64,000 bases of DNA from Undaria pinnatifida (GCA_012845835.1 JABAKD010000020.1:14312268-14376267), one strand, 5' to 3'. Shown: positions 40,292 to 51,250, counted from the stretch's first letter. A program made the numbers and translations. The notes: generated from the letters alone by a model not told the origin.

Positions 40292-42830
40292 GTGTGTGTG
40301 TGTGTTCTTCTACTCGTCGACATCCAGCACACCCAGTGTCCGTACTGATTCTTCACCCTAGAAAGATCAGCTCTGTGGTCACAAGCTACGACACAGAGAT
40401 GATGCATCGTAATGCATTCGACAACGCAATGTCATGCCCTAGTACTGGGTACGACAGGCACAACATACATACGTCAGCAACAGAAATACATTGGAAGAGA
40501 GAATACGAAATAAACAAAAACAAAAACAAAAACGAAAACAAAATAATAATAAGAAAACAAATAAAAACAAAGATAAAAATAAAACAAAAATGAAACAAAC
40601 AAAATGAAGGGGAAATCGAAGAAACAACCCAACCGGAAAGGAGAGCCAAAGCTCGGAAAAGAAACATAATAAAATAAAATAAAATAAAGTAAAGTAAAAC
40701 CAAAATAAGATAATCCGAACACGAGCCAAAAACCTGGACACGCAAGGAGGGAACAAAGGGGAAAAAAATACCCCAGAAAAAGAAGAAAAGTGCTATGTAC
40801 CTACTAGTCGGCCTGGTACCTTGCTACCCTGTCTGCCATCTCCTTCCTGCCTTCGTCCACCGCGGTCTCCCTTCTATTCCTCCTGTTGCCCCCCCTGCCC
40901 CCACTCCCTTGGACGGCTTTCCTCCTACTCCTCCTGTTTCCCCCCCTCCCCCCATTGTGTTCTTCTCATTAAACCAAAATACCTTGTAAAAGAGAGAAAC
41001 AACGAAAGAAACCAAGACAAAACAAATAAATAAATAAAAAGGGGAGCCAAAGCTCGGGAGATAGAAACATACCCCGAGCATGAGCCAAAATGGACATGCA
41101 AGGGGGAAAGAAAGGGAAAAAAAATACCCCGGAAAAAAGGAAACAAGTAAAAGAAGGAAGACTGGGAGGGCCAAATAAAACAGGCTCGTCACCTACCCAC
41201 CATGCAAGACTCCCTTCATAAGGATAAGAAGGGGAAAGAAAAAAAGAAAGAAAATAAATAAATTCACGGAAAAATCAAAGTAACAAGACATCACATTCCG
41301 AGCAGCCGCAGCAGTTGGCGGTACGAGTGGCATAGATAGAAAGGTTCCACCTACTAGTCGGCCTGGTACCTTGCTACCCTGTCTGCGGTCTCCTTCCTAC
41401 TTTCATCTACCGCGGTTTCCCTTCTACTCCTCCTGTCCCCCCCCCTGCCCCCATACCCTTGTGCGGTGTTCCTTCTACCCCTCCTGCTGCCCCCCCTCCC
41501 CCCGTTCCCTTCGACACCACCCACGGCGGATGCGCGGCGCTGTCTACTCAGCTTTGCCTCATCCTCGTGCCACCTGCCCATGAACCGTTCAGCTGCTTCG
41601 AGGACCCCCCGGTACCACTTGCCCGCCTTTTTTGCTGCAGTGGGCCACAGCGCGGTCCCAACTCCAAAAACTAAGGGGGAGTGTTCCGTTGATCCCTCGT
41701 TGGCTTTGAACACCCTAAGGTCCTCAGCTATGGCTCTAGGCCAAGTCTTCAGTTGTCCGCCTGGTTTCGGGTTCTCCCCACCAGCGATCGTCCCGAACAT
41801 CAACCGACGGGGCAATCGCCCCTTGTGTTGTCGCACCAGGGCCCCGGCAAAGAAGAGCCGCCGTTTACGGATGGTCGTTTCGATGCTCTCGCATCGTGTC
41901 ATCCTGAGGGCCTTCGCGTACGAGAGGGTGGTGTGGTCGGTGCGTAATCGGCGCTGAAAGCCAGTGACTCGCAAAAGGACTTCGTGGTGGGCTGATCGGA
42001 GCTTGGCGAAGTGGTCCGCATTGAGGGTCCACGTCACACACCCGTACAGCAGGGTCTCAATGACCTCGGCCTTCAGCATGCGGACTTTCAGACTAAGCGG
42101 GGCGGTCGTCCTATCATACAATTCCGGGCCAAACCGTTTGAGGCATGCCCGCATGAGACGGATCCGTCGTTCGATTTCGAGCGAGAGGTCAACGCTTTCG
42201 TGGATAATGCCGCCTGGGTATAAAAACTGGGTCGTCTGTTTATACCTCTGGCCTGATGCTTCGATCGCGAGCGGTGGGGCGAGGGATGTCTGGTCCGGTG
42301 TTCGTAGCAGCATCGTCTCTGTCTTCTTTTCCGATACCGTGAGGCCTGCTGCTTCGAAGACAGTCACGATGACTGTCATCATTTTAGCAAGGCCTTCCGC
42401 CGACTTCGAAACAATTCCTGCGTCATCTGCGTACAACATGCCCCACACAGCCCTTTGCACGCATGCCAACGGTTCCTCTTTTCCGACTACACTGCCCTCT
42501 TCGAGGTGAACCAAATCCCTTACGATGCTTTCGTCTTTGCTGAAGCGTACCAGCACGACGTGTATCGCAGCAGCGAAGAACACGTTGAACAGTAACGGTG
42601 ATAGCACGCAGCCTTGCCGCAGCCCCTGGGTGACATTAAACCAATCCGAGTGCTCGCCGTCATCCGCACGCACGCGAGCCCGCATGCCTTCGTGGAAGTT
42701 GCGGATAACTGTGCGCATCTTGGTTGGTACGCCAAGGCGTGTGAGTACCTCCCACAACAGTTCCCGGTCGACAGAGTCGTACGCTTTCTGCAGATCGATG
42801 AAGCACATGTGCAGTACAGCATGGTATAGA
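40292..42830 (-). mobile_element. LINE-B copy inside the Helitron (RT-bearing, 5'-truncated)
   Basis: The element runs from RT motif A down to a 3' UTR and an (AC)n end at about 40292-40304. A second, shorter C-terminal tail plus 3' UTR lies at 40290-40970, behind the 3' UTR of the first (40971-41340). Either two copies lie head to tail or the 3' end was duplicated. The insertion sits in an intron of the Helitron Rep-like gene. No clean target-site duplication was found. Confidence 0.75.
41354..42815 (-). pseudogene. LINE-B reverse transcriptase, 5'-truncated, otherwise open
   Basis: [20 protein letters not shown] is motif [21 protein letters not shown] is motif B and [18 protein letters not shown] is motif C, with both Asp of YADD. 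Then come [55 protein letters not shown], and a C-terminal region rich in Gly/Arg ending [12 protein letters not shown]. One frame spans all of it, so this copy is young. It lacks the endonuclease and RT N-terminus through 5' truncation. The upstream open frame (42830-43192) is Helitron intron sequence, not LINE. Confidence 0.9.
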
Positions 42831-42863
42831 CTGGTAGCATAGCAGGTAGATGTAGGTGTCATT

Positions 42864-43250
42864 TCGCAGTAGAAAGGGTCATAGTCACACCTGTTGCTAT
42901 GAGCGCGTCGTAGTCGCGATACGTAAGGGGACACGGATCGCAGTCCCTTCAACAGTCTTCGCAAAACTGTATCGTCGATGTCTTCGGAGGTGTACGCCGG
43001 GTCGTGCAGTAGCCATTGTATGTTGCTGTGATCGCTCTTGCGAGTGTTATGATATGTCCTGCGCGTAACAAATATAAGGATGCACGAACAGATTTCGCAG
43101 TAGAAAGTGTCATGTGCACACCTGTTAGTATGATCGAGTGGTAGTCGCGATATGTAAGGACACGGATCGCAGTCCATACACATTTCTTGCAAAATTGTGC
43201 TGGAGTAATAAACAAAAAATCATTAGTGAATTCCCGTGTGTAGACTAAAC
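42864..43250. repeat. 231-bp tandem duplication in a Helitron intron
   Basis: TCGCAGTAGAAAG starts at 42864 and 43095. Both copies continue through CACACCTGTT, GTAGTCGCGATA and GACACGGATCGCAGTCC. The LINE-B copy begins just to the left. Confidence 0.75.
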
Positions 43251-43476
43251 GTCTCACCTTCCTTGAACGGACAGGAAATGAGGCCCAAACATCTTCTTTA
43301 ACTCTCCGTCTTCGACGCACATAGCGCAGAAGTTCGAGCATGAGTTATATTTGCGATCCATTCGACGGAATCTTTGAAATCGTTCCGCGTTCCCTTCATA
43401 AAGTGGGACGAACTCTCTTGGTGGCGGTGGTAGTGGTGGCAAGACCAGTTGTCCGTTACTGCAGCAAATGCCACGA
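43250..43476 (-). pseudogene. Helitron Rep-like protein, second exon
   Basis: Acceptor GCTTCTACAG|GTGAATC opens ESRGICCSNGQLVLPPLPPP, followed by FRRMDRKYNSCSNFCAMCVE. 'CC..G.V.LP.LP.PP......F....R.YNS...F.....' is the hallmark N-terminal block of Helitron Rep/helicase proteins. The exon ends at donor AAG|GTGAGA near 43250. Confidence 0.75.
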
Positions 43477-43657
43477 GATTCACCTGTAGAAGCACAGGTG
43501 GTTGGCATGTCATCTACTATAGTTGTTGTCTATGTCTTATAGGAACAGACGATAATAAATGATCGGCGTGAGGAGAGATCGAATTTGACAGTTTCATGGA
43601 TATATGCCAGGAAGTAGCAATGGAAGAAAGACCCGAAATGAAATGTTGAAAAACTCA

Positions 43658-44232
43658 CCTTTGAACAACTGAGCACCGCAGTGTTCTCGTGGTGAAGCAA
43701 TATCAACGATGATGTTGGCAGCCCGTTGTGCGGTGTTGATGATTTCGTTCCGCGCATCCAGCGTAAATGCTCTTTGTCCTTCGTTGTCTTCCGGACGAAG
43801 CGGGGGTAATTCCCAGAACTGAGATATGGAGGTGGACACGTTAGGACTACGCACGTATGTTGATGTTGGACGGGCGCCCTCGCCGCTCCTTCCATCACGT
43901 AAATTTCTGCGACAATTGAGTGTTTCGTTCCTCCTCGCGCGTCGAAGTCGCCTTTGTTCGTTGCGTCGGTTCTGTTGAGCTTTCGAGTATTGTCGTGTTG
44001 ACGGCATCGGAATGGGCAGTAGAGGTTTGGCGGGGTGCCGCGTATGATTGCGGCGGAAATGTAGATGCGTGGATGCGTAGTGTAGATGCGGGTAAACATA
44101 ATATGCGGCGGAATTTTTATTAGCGAGGTTGTCTGCAGAAAATCCGCATATTTGCTCGTATGCGGCAGCGGGCATGGGGCATCTCAATGCTGTAATCTGC
44201 AGTGGGCATGGCCAATCGTAACTACTTGACAT
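43658..44232 (-). pseudogene. Helitron Rep-like protein, first exon
   Basis: A frame with a Met near 44232 (MSSSYDWPCPLQ) runs through a basic segment (QNRRNEQRRLRRARRNET), then PPLRPEDNEGQRAFTLDARN and REHCGAQLFK. It stops at donor AAG|GTGAGTTTTTC (43657). Splicing to the acceptor near 43476 would join it to the CC..G..LP block. The frame is open further upstream to 44367. The start codon choice is tentative. Confidence 0.55.
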
Positions 44233-44416
44233 GTTGTAACGACGTTTGATGAATGCATAAATAGGGTGGCGGTGTTTGTGTTGTGTAATGTCACGTCCAT
44301 GCGCGTCGAAGCATGCACAACGAGTACAGAGATACAGAGTGGTGCCGAGGATGTTGGGCAGCACCACAGCGGCTGAGGTCTACTCATTTGAAGGTGTTCA
44401 TGTCGGTGGCATATAA

Positions 44417-44817
44417 TTTATTTTATTATGTTTCTTTTCCGAGCTTTGGCTCTCCTTTCCGGTTGGGTTGTTTCTTCGATTTCCCCTTCATTTTGTTTGT
44501 TTCATTTTTGTTTTATTTTTATCTTTGTTTTTATTTGTTTTCTTATTATTATTTTGTTCTTGTTTTTGTTTTTGCTTTTGTTTATTTCGTATTCTCTCTT
44601 CCAATGTATTTCTGTTGCTGACGTATGTATGTTGTGCCTGTCGTACCCAGTACTAGGGCATGACATTGCGTTGTCGAATGCATTACGATGCATCATCTCT
44701 GTGTCGTAGCTTGTGACCACAGAGCTGATCTTTCTAGGGTGAAGAATCAGTACGGACACTGGGTGTGGTGCTGGATGTCGACGAGTAGAAGAACGGTGAA
44801 CGAAGAACACACACACA
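44417..44817 (+). mobile_element. LINE-B 3'-end insertion with 7-bp target-site duplication
   Basis: CATATAA occurs at 44410-44416 and 44818-44824. Between them is a 5'-truncated LINE-B 3' UTR (CGAGCTTTGGCTCTCCTTTC, TGTTGCTGACGTATGTATGT, GAAGAATCAGTACGGACACT) ending AAGAACACACACACA. It lies near the 5' end of the Helitron. Confidence 0.9.
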
Positions 44818-45028
44818 CATATAACGAGCAACGCGTCATTGCATTCGTAGGTGCCATAAAGTGCACGTGATGAATGCACTTGCGTGGTTTCAAGTCGTGA
44901 AATGGACTATTGGGCGAGAGAGGCCAACAAATATCAAAAAATGATTTTTTTTAACCTCGCATGAACCGGATGCATTCATTAATCAAGATGTGGGAGCCAT
45001 TAGCTGAATCGTGATATTATATATATAA

Positions 45029-45237
45029 TGGTCATGAATCTGATGCGAAATTACGTGTCAATCGCTGAAATATTGGTCATCGTCATCATGTATTCATCGC
45101 GTATGCACGACAACTCAAGTGCTAGATGAACCGGATGTAAGTTCCGACAGCGTCTATTAAATGGATGAACCGGAGGCGAAAAGAAAAAGAAAAAAAAAGA
45201 AAAAAAAAATATATATATATATACGAATAGCTGAAAT
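45029..45237 (+). repeat. Composite unit I, copy 2, right part
   Basis: TGGTCATGAATCTGATGCGA, a TCAATCGCTGAAATATTGGT stretch, CTCAAGTGCTAGATGAACCG and the A-rich/(TA)n end match 37285-37484 of copy 1 almost base for base. Confidence 0.9.
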
Positions 45238-45560
45238 ATATTATAAAAATTAAAATACACTCCAGCTGTGAGATCGAAGATTTCGTCGAAACTCATATTT
45301 GCAAGCTGTGTGTGATACTCCGATCGCGCGCATTACGAGTTGTGTGTCCTCATTAAGGATATAGGTCGGCGACTCCCCTTACAGCTACAGTGTAGCTATC
45401 AGGGTCAACAGGATGATTTTAGTCAGTCTGTGCGCGGAAACTATAAAACCCGTTTCTGAGGGGGACAAAATCTGACAGCTGTGAAGGCAAAGGGGGGGCC
45501 TGGTTTTGATCAAAAGCGAGCGGGTTTGGAGGGGGGCGGGGGGGGGGGGGGGGGGGGGAA
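45238..45560 (+). repeat. Repeat family E, copy 5 (with G-run)
   Basis: It is nearly identical to 2201-2530, including TTTTGATCAAAAGCGAGCGG and the following G-run. It directly follows composite unit I copy 2. Confidence 0.8.
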
Positions 45561-45643
45561 AGGGCAATTTGTGCATGTAAGCTATAAATCCTTTCGAGGG
45601 GATAAATCTGACGGTTTTGGCACCAGTATATTATTGGGGGCGG

Positions 45644-45676
<33 letters not shown>

Positions 45677-46890
45677 GGCGCGGGGGGGGGGGGGGGCAGC
45701 TCGATATGTGCCTGGAAACTATACATTATTTCGAGGGGACAAATGTGACATTTTTGGAAATAATGCATCAGTTTATCGTGTATATTCTGGGGTAAGTCGT
45801 ACAATCAGTGAGTAAAGAGAGGGTGGAGTGTTCGAGGGGGTGGGGTTGGGATGGGTTGGGGGGGGAGGGTGGGGGGTGGGGGCGGGGGCGGGGGGCGGGG
45901 GGGGGGGGGGGGAAGGGCTTTAGGTGAGGGGTTTGTTATACGTGTGGTGCTAGGTCTAGGCGAAGGTGCGGGTGATGGGGAAGAAAGGGGCGTTCGAGGC
46001 GGGGGGGGGGGGACACAGCGGCATGGATGGCTCTCGAAAGATAATGAGGTGATATCCTGTGCGTGAAGTGTTTATTAATGTGGCGGATTTCGATATTTGG
46101 TGGGGCGTTTGAGTAAGGGAGAGCAAGAGGGGGGGGGGGGGGGGAGTTTTTTTAGAAGGTTTAGGTCACAAATAATATTCAAATACACTTCGGCTGTGAG
46201 ATCAAAGATATGTATCAGCTTGTTATACGCGTGGTGCTAGGTCTACGCGATCGTGCAGGTGGTCGGGAAAGAGGGGGCGTTGGAGGGGGGGGGGGGGGGG
46301 GGAACACAGCGGCATGGATGGCTCTCGAAAGATAATGAGGTGATATCCTGTGCGTGAAGTGTTTGTTAATGTGGCGGATTTTGATATTTGGTGGGGCGTT
46401 TGAGTAAGGGAGAGCAAGAGGGGGGGGGGGGATTTTTAGGAGGTTTAGGTCACAAATAATATTCAAATACACTTCGGCTGTGAGATCAAAGATATGTAGC
46501 AGCTTGTTATACGCGTGGTGCTAGGTCTAGGCGATCGTGTAGGTGGTCGGAAAAGAGGGGGCGTTGGAGGGGGGGGGGGGTGGGGGGGGGTGGGGGGGGG
46601 GGGGGGGGGGGGGGGGGGAGGGGAAATATTTGAAACCTTCGTCATGGATGGTCAGAAAGATAATGATGTGGTATCAACTGCGTATAGGTGTTTATTACTC
46701 AGGCCGATTTTGATTGTGAGTGGGGCGTTTGGACAGAGTAGGCGGAAGGGGGGGGGGGGGGATCGGGGGACGGAGGGGCGGGGGGGGGGGGGAAAAGGGT
46801 TGGGGTTTGTTATGAAAAAGAGGTCAGTGGAGGGGGAGGGGAGGGGGGGGGGGGGGGGGGGGGGGGGGACATTTCAATATGTGCGCGGAA
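45561..46890 (+). repeat. Tandem array of G-run units (family F)
   Basis: ACACAGCGGCATGGATGGCT recurs at 46014 and 46304, and TTCAAATACACTTCGGCTGT recurs at 46178 and 46464, a period of about 288 bp. Each unit has two G-runs of about 10-35 nt. GTGGTGCTAGGTCTAGGCGA occurs three times. The units include a fragment of family E (CTGTGAGATCAAAGATATG). Gly- or Pro-rich frames here are not genes. Confidence 0.8.
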
Positions 46891-48935
46891 ACTATAAATT
46901 CTCAAAGGGGACAAACCTGACGATTGAAGCAATAAGACATCCCTTTATATCATCTGGCTTGTAATGTTTACTATTCTAGAAGGTTTGATGTAAGATGCAG
47001 CATGCAACCCAGTGTTTAAGTGTAGTAAATAACGTGTTAAATCTTCATAGTTTGTTGTTGTATGATACATCGATCGAAAGCTAGAATATTTTATAGAATA
47101 TTTGTAGGTACCATTATTTTCTGACATCGCTAATTATAAGAAAGAGATACGTATTGTCAAATGCAACAGGCGAGGTGATGTGGTCATGCACTGTGTTTGT
47201 CACCATCATCATACAATCACCATTATTATCGACATCGCTAATTATACGCAAGAGATACGTATTGCCAAATACAGCATGCGAGGTGATGTATGTGGCCATA
47301 TGCTGTCTCCGTCATTGAGCATTAGAGGGAGGGATGCGAATCGACGCTTGGTATACATGTGCTCAATTACGTTACCTCATTAGTCATACTTGGTATACAC
47401 GCGCTCAATCACGTTACCTCGTTAGTAATATTTCGCTTGGCATAGGTGGGGAGGCGATCATGCAGACGGTATGTACGAAATACCCTACGTAATGGGTTGG
47501 TAAGGTTGTTTACCGCAATTTTAACACATCTGCCTGTGCTTCCTTTTCCAAATTATTTTTGTCTCAAATAAATGTACGATTTCACGCCTATGATTTTACC
47601 TTGTCGATGTGGGGCTCTGCAGTCGTCAATTTTAAGTCAGAGATACATCCTACAAATACATCAGGCGAGGTGGGTATATGATGTCATATATGCGATGTCA
47701 TCACTATTGATCGCGAGGGTGATTTTACTTCGTGAGGTAAATGGTACTGTGTTTCGTAGAGGTCGTCTCGACCAAGGCTACGTTAGGGGGGGTACCCCCA
47801 TTTTCACTGGTGTGTTTGAGCCACTCGCACGAGTAGCTCTGTACCCTACGGATAAAGATGGTTTAGGTACTTCGTTTGGCGCAGCTTAGATCACCTTTGC
47901 ACTGCGGATTGATTTCGTCAATGTGAAACATAAAGAAAACGTAAGATTGCATAGGAACAAAGGGGTTACTCGCGCGAGTGACCCCTAGCCACTGAAATAA
48001 AAGGCCCAAAAGGGGACCCCCCGACCGTAGCCTGGGTCTCTCAGGAGGGTATGCGATGGGTCGGCAGTGTATCACGTCTGTTTGTGCTTCCTTTTCAACT
48101 TATTATTGTCTCAAATGTGTGATTTCACGTCCATGATTTTTACCGTGCCGCTGTGGGGCTCTGAGGTCGCCAATTCTAAGACAGAGATACATCTTACAAA
48201 TACAGCAGTTGAGGTGGGCATGCAACGTCATATATATGCGATGTCACTACTATTGAAGGCGAGGGTGACTTCACTTCGTCAGGCATATGCTACTGCGTTT
48301 CGTAAAGGTTGTCTCACGTGGACATGCGATGTCACCACTATTGAACGCGAGGGTGACTTTACTTCGTTAGGCACATTCCACTGCGTTTGGAATAGTAGGG
48401 GTTGTCAGGCAATCATGTAAGCGGATGGAGGCACGAAATACCCTGCGTGATAGGTTGGTCGTGTGGTTTACCGCAGTGTCAACATCCCTGTCTGTACTTA
48501 CTTTCCACATTATTATAGACTATATAGTGTACACTTATACGTCCTGTTTTCTCCCCACTGTCGTCGAAGATGTTGTAGTCCTGTAGATGTCGCGTCCATG
48601 TCTGGTGCTCTTGTTAGTGGTGTTCATGAAAACATGCCCTAACATGTAGTAGATGATCGCTCAGTGGTGTTCCTTTCCTTTACATCAAGCCAGGTAGTAT
48701 ATGCCAACGCAACCGCTTGCTTGAAAAATGACAAAGAAATTCCTCACACACCTGACACAGAGAAGACGCGGCCCGAAGATTGTTCAGTATACCGACGGTC
48801 AGGAACAGGTTATCGAGCAGCGCACTTGATTTTTACTACCGCTCCTCACTCCACCTAAGACTCTACGGGCATGCGTTGGACCCAGTTCGCTGATGCCCAA
48901 AACCAATTTCAAAGGAGGTGATGTGGTGGGCGAAT
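46891..48935. repeat. Decayed repeats (family J), no gene
   Basis: The block AGAGATACGTATTG..AAATGCAACAGGCGAGGTG recurs in diverged form near 47140, 47245, 47640 and 48185, and TATTGA.CGCGAGGGTGA recurs near 47705, 48250 and 48335. Coding frames across them are inconsistent between copies. 48430-48935 shows nothing recognisable. Confidence 0.55.
47772..48034. repeat. Small foldback (inverted repeat) element
   Basis: CCAAGGCTACG..AGGGGGGGTACCCC (47772 onward) is mirrored by GGGGACCCCCCGACCGTAGC-CTGG (48015-48034). The inner parts, CACTGG..CCACTCGCACGAGTAG and CTCGCGCGAGTGACCCCTAG, also pair. The arms are about 80 bp around a ~100-bp centre. It may be a MITE-like element or a relic. Confidence 0.5.
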
Positions 48936-50620
48936 TATAACGCATAGTATACAGCGCCCTGGTCCTGCAGGTGACAAGCCAAATATGTAAGAAATACAGA
49001 ATGTCTACCTGGTACTCCGTCGAGTCAGGCGTTGGACAGTATTTCACCGGTAATAAAAAGTGAGAATATAGAGTCTAGACGCATAATACTTACCCTGTCT
49101 CCGTCGAGACGGGCAGACGGGCGTTGACTTATGACGACGTTATTATTTGTACCCCCCCTTCATGCTCGAACTGAGAAACCAAAGACAGGATACCTATACC
49201 TCGTCTCCGTCGAGGCAGGCATTTGGTTATTGCTCTATGCGACCGCCGGTCTCTCGGCTTCGCAGGTTTCGCGTACAATCGATGGGTCATGGTTTCAGGT
49301 GGGGTTGAGACAGAATACGTACCCAGTCTCCGTTGAGAGGGGCGCTGGTTTACGTCGCCAATTATTTGTACCCCCCTTCATGCTCGAATTGAGAAACCAA
49401 AGAAAGAATACCTACACCTCGTCTCCGTCGAGACAGGCGTTTAGTTATTGCTGTATGCGACCGCCGGTATCACGGCTTCGCATGTTTCGCGTACAATCGA
49501 TGGGTCATGGTTTCAGGTGGGGTTGAAAAGCTCGATCAAGAATACGTACCCAGTCCCCGTTGCGACGGGCGTTGACGTATGTCGCCAATCATTTGTACCC
49601 CCTTTCTTGCTCGAATTGAGAAACCAAAGACAGGATACTTACACCTCGTCTCCGTCGAGGCAGGCGTTTGGTTATCGCTGCATGCGACTGCTGGTATCAC
49701 GGCTTCGCATGTTTCGCGTACAATCGATGGGTCGTGGTTTCAGGTGGGGTTGAGGCAGATTACGTACCCAGTCTCCGTTGAGACGGGCGATGATTTATGT
49801 CGCCAATTATTTGTACCCGCCCTTCATGCTCGAATTGAAAAACCAAAGAAAGGATAACTACATCTCGTCTCCGTCGAGACAGGCGTTTAGTTATTGCTGT
49901 ATGCGACCGCCGGTATCACGGCTTCGCATGTTTCGCGTACAATCGATGGGTCATGGTCTCAGGTGGGCTCGATTTAATGTAGAAGTCAGATACAGAATAT
50001 CAGGCTTTGGTGCGGGCTAAATGCATACCCAGTCTCCGTTGAGACGGGCGTTGACCTATATAGGTTGTTAGTATGAACCCCATTCATGCTCGAATGGAGA
50101 AACCAAGGACAGAATACCCACACCTAGTCTCCGTCGAGACAGGCGTCGGGTTAATTCTGTATGGGAAGTCGAGAGAGGCGATCGCCACGCCGTTGCGTGC
50201 GACCGCAGGTATCACGGCTTCACATGTTTCGCGTACAATCGATGGGTCATGGTTTTTAGGTGGGCTCGAATTATGCAGCCGTCGCTGTGTAGTACGAGTA
50301 CCTGGTACAGCAGAAGATGTGATCTGACAAGTCGCGAATCGTCGTCGTACGTATGTATATATCTATACCACAGGTATGGTACCGAATATATCACAATACG
50401 CAGACCATGGTAAGAGTGGTCATGAATCTGATGCGAAATTACGTGTCAATCGCTGAAATATTGGTCATCGTCATATGTATTCATCGCGTATGCACGACAA
50501 CTCAAGTGCTAGATGAACCGGATGTAAGTTCCGACAGCGTCTATCAAATGGATGAACCGGAGGCGAAAAGAAAAAGAAAGAAAAAATATATTCATATACG
50601 AATATATATATATAAATTCG
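48936..50620 (+). repeat. Composite unit I, copy 3 (uninterrupted)
   Basis: Lead-in, satellite array (49070-50260), the intact GTCGCTGTGTAGTACGAGTA join, the intact CATGGTAAGAGTGGTCATGA join and the (TA)n end are all present without insertions. It is the reference empty copy for the LINE-B and Helitron insertions in copies 1 and 2. Confidence 0.9.
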
Positions 50621-50782
50621 GACGGGGTCGAACGGGGGTTGGAAGGACACTCGATGCGTACCAGGTAGAATGTATCCCTGGTACCAAGTTCTCCGCATTC
50701 GATGGTTCCAAATATATCTGGGATACGAGCAGGTTACGAACCGGTATATATATATCATATATATAATGTAGATATATATTAA

Positions 50783-51250
50783 TTGTTATATATTGTTATA
50801 TACGGGTGGTATGATAGTCGTCCGCGGGCGGCACGTCAAGTTCGGCAAGAAGCGACCCGTCGGCGGCGAAGCCGGCGAAGACGCAGACGGCGAGGCACTG
50901 TTTCGGTTGGGCCAAAAAGGAGGGTTGCCGTTTCCCGCAATGTGCATTCCTTCACGACCCCGCGAAGAAGTACCGCAGCGGCAGCGCTGCAGCATCCGAC
51001 GGATCTCGCGCTCCTAGCGCGGGAGCCGGGGGGTCACAAGCCGGCACGCAAGCCAGGGGACAAGCCAGGGCACAGGGTGGTTCGACAGCTCGCACTGCCG
51101 CTGTACCTAGCAACCCGTAGGGGTGCGGGCTCCGCTCACCCGCGGGGCCAACTCTGGGAGGACATCGAGCTGCAGCTACCAGGAGGGAGGCGCCGCTGGT
51201 ACACCCGGGGTCGGAACCTGTATCCGGATCAGGTGTGGTCGAGAGTTTAA
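50783..51250 (+). CDS. Arg-rich ORF upstream of the RT (possible Gag-like region)
   Basis: The frame starts in AT-rich DNA and reads a highly basic stretch (ATRRRRSRRRRRRRGTVSVG), then GGHKPARKPGDKPGHRVV. It is contiguous with the DIRS-like RT and could be its N-terminal or nucleic-acid-binding region. No zinc knuckle is seen. The alternative frame is also open for about 70 codons, so the assignment is weak. Confidence 0.35.
   Translation: MLYIVIYGWYDSRPRAARQVRQEATRRRRSRRRRRRRGTVSVGPKRRVAVSRNVHSFTTPRRSTAAAALQHPTDLALLAREPGGHKPARKPGDKPGHRVVRQLALPLYLATRRGAGSAHPRGQLWEDIELQLPGGRRRWYTRGRNLYPDQVWSRV

Larger units (their letters stand above)
38910..45028 (-). mobile_element. 6.1-kb Helitron inserted in unit I copy 2
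   Basis: On the minus strand the 3' end reads hairpin, then TTACCCTAG, then host TTCTTACC. CTAG fits the canonical CTRR end. The host site, read from copies 1 and 3, is CATGACCA|TTCTTACC on the same strand, so insertion is between A and T, without target duplication. The 5' end starts TTATATATATAATATCACGA and not the usual TC. Inside are exons of a Helitron Rep-like gene and at least two LINE-B insertions. No SF1 helicase or HUH motif is visible, so the element is probably non-autonomous. Confidence 0.85.

Noticed and set aside
42830-43192. N-terminal extension of the LINE-B RT frame with repeated Cys/His-containing peptides (possible zinc fingers)
   Set aside because: It comes from a 231-bp tandem duplication in an apparent Helitron intron. 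The LINE begins near 42815, so the peptides are chance read-through.
45481-46964. Gly-rich proteins
   Set aside because: They are translations of G-runs in the family F tandem array.
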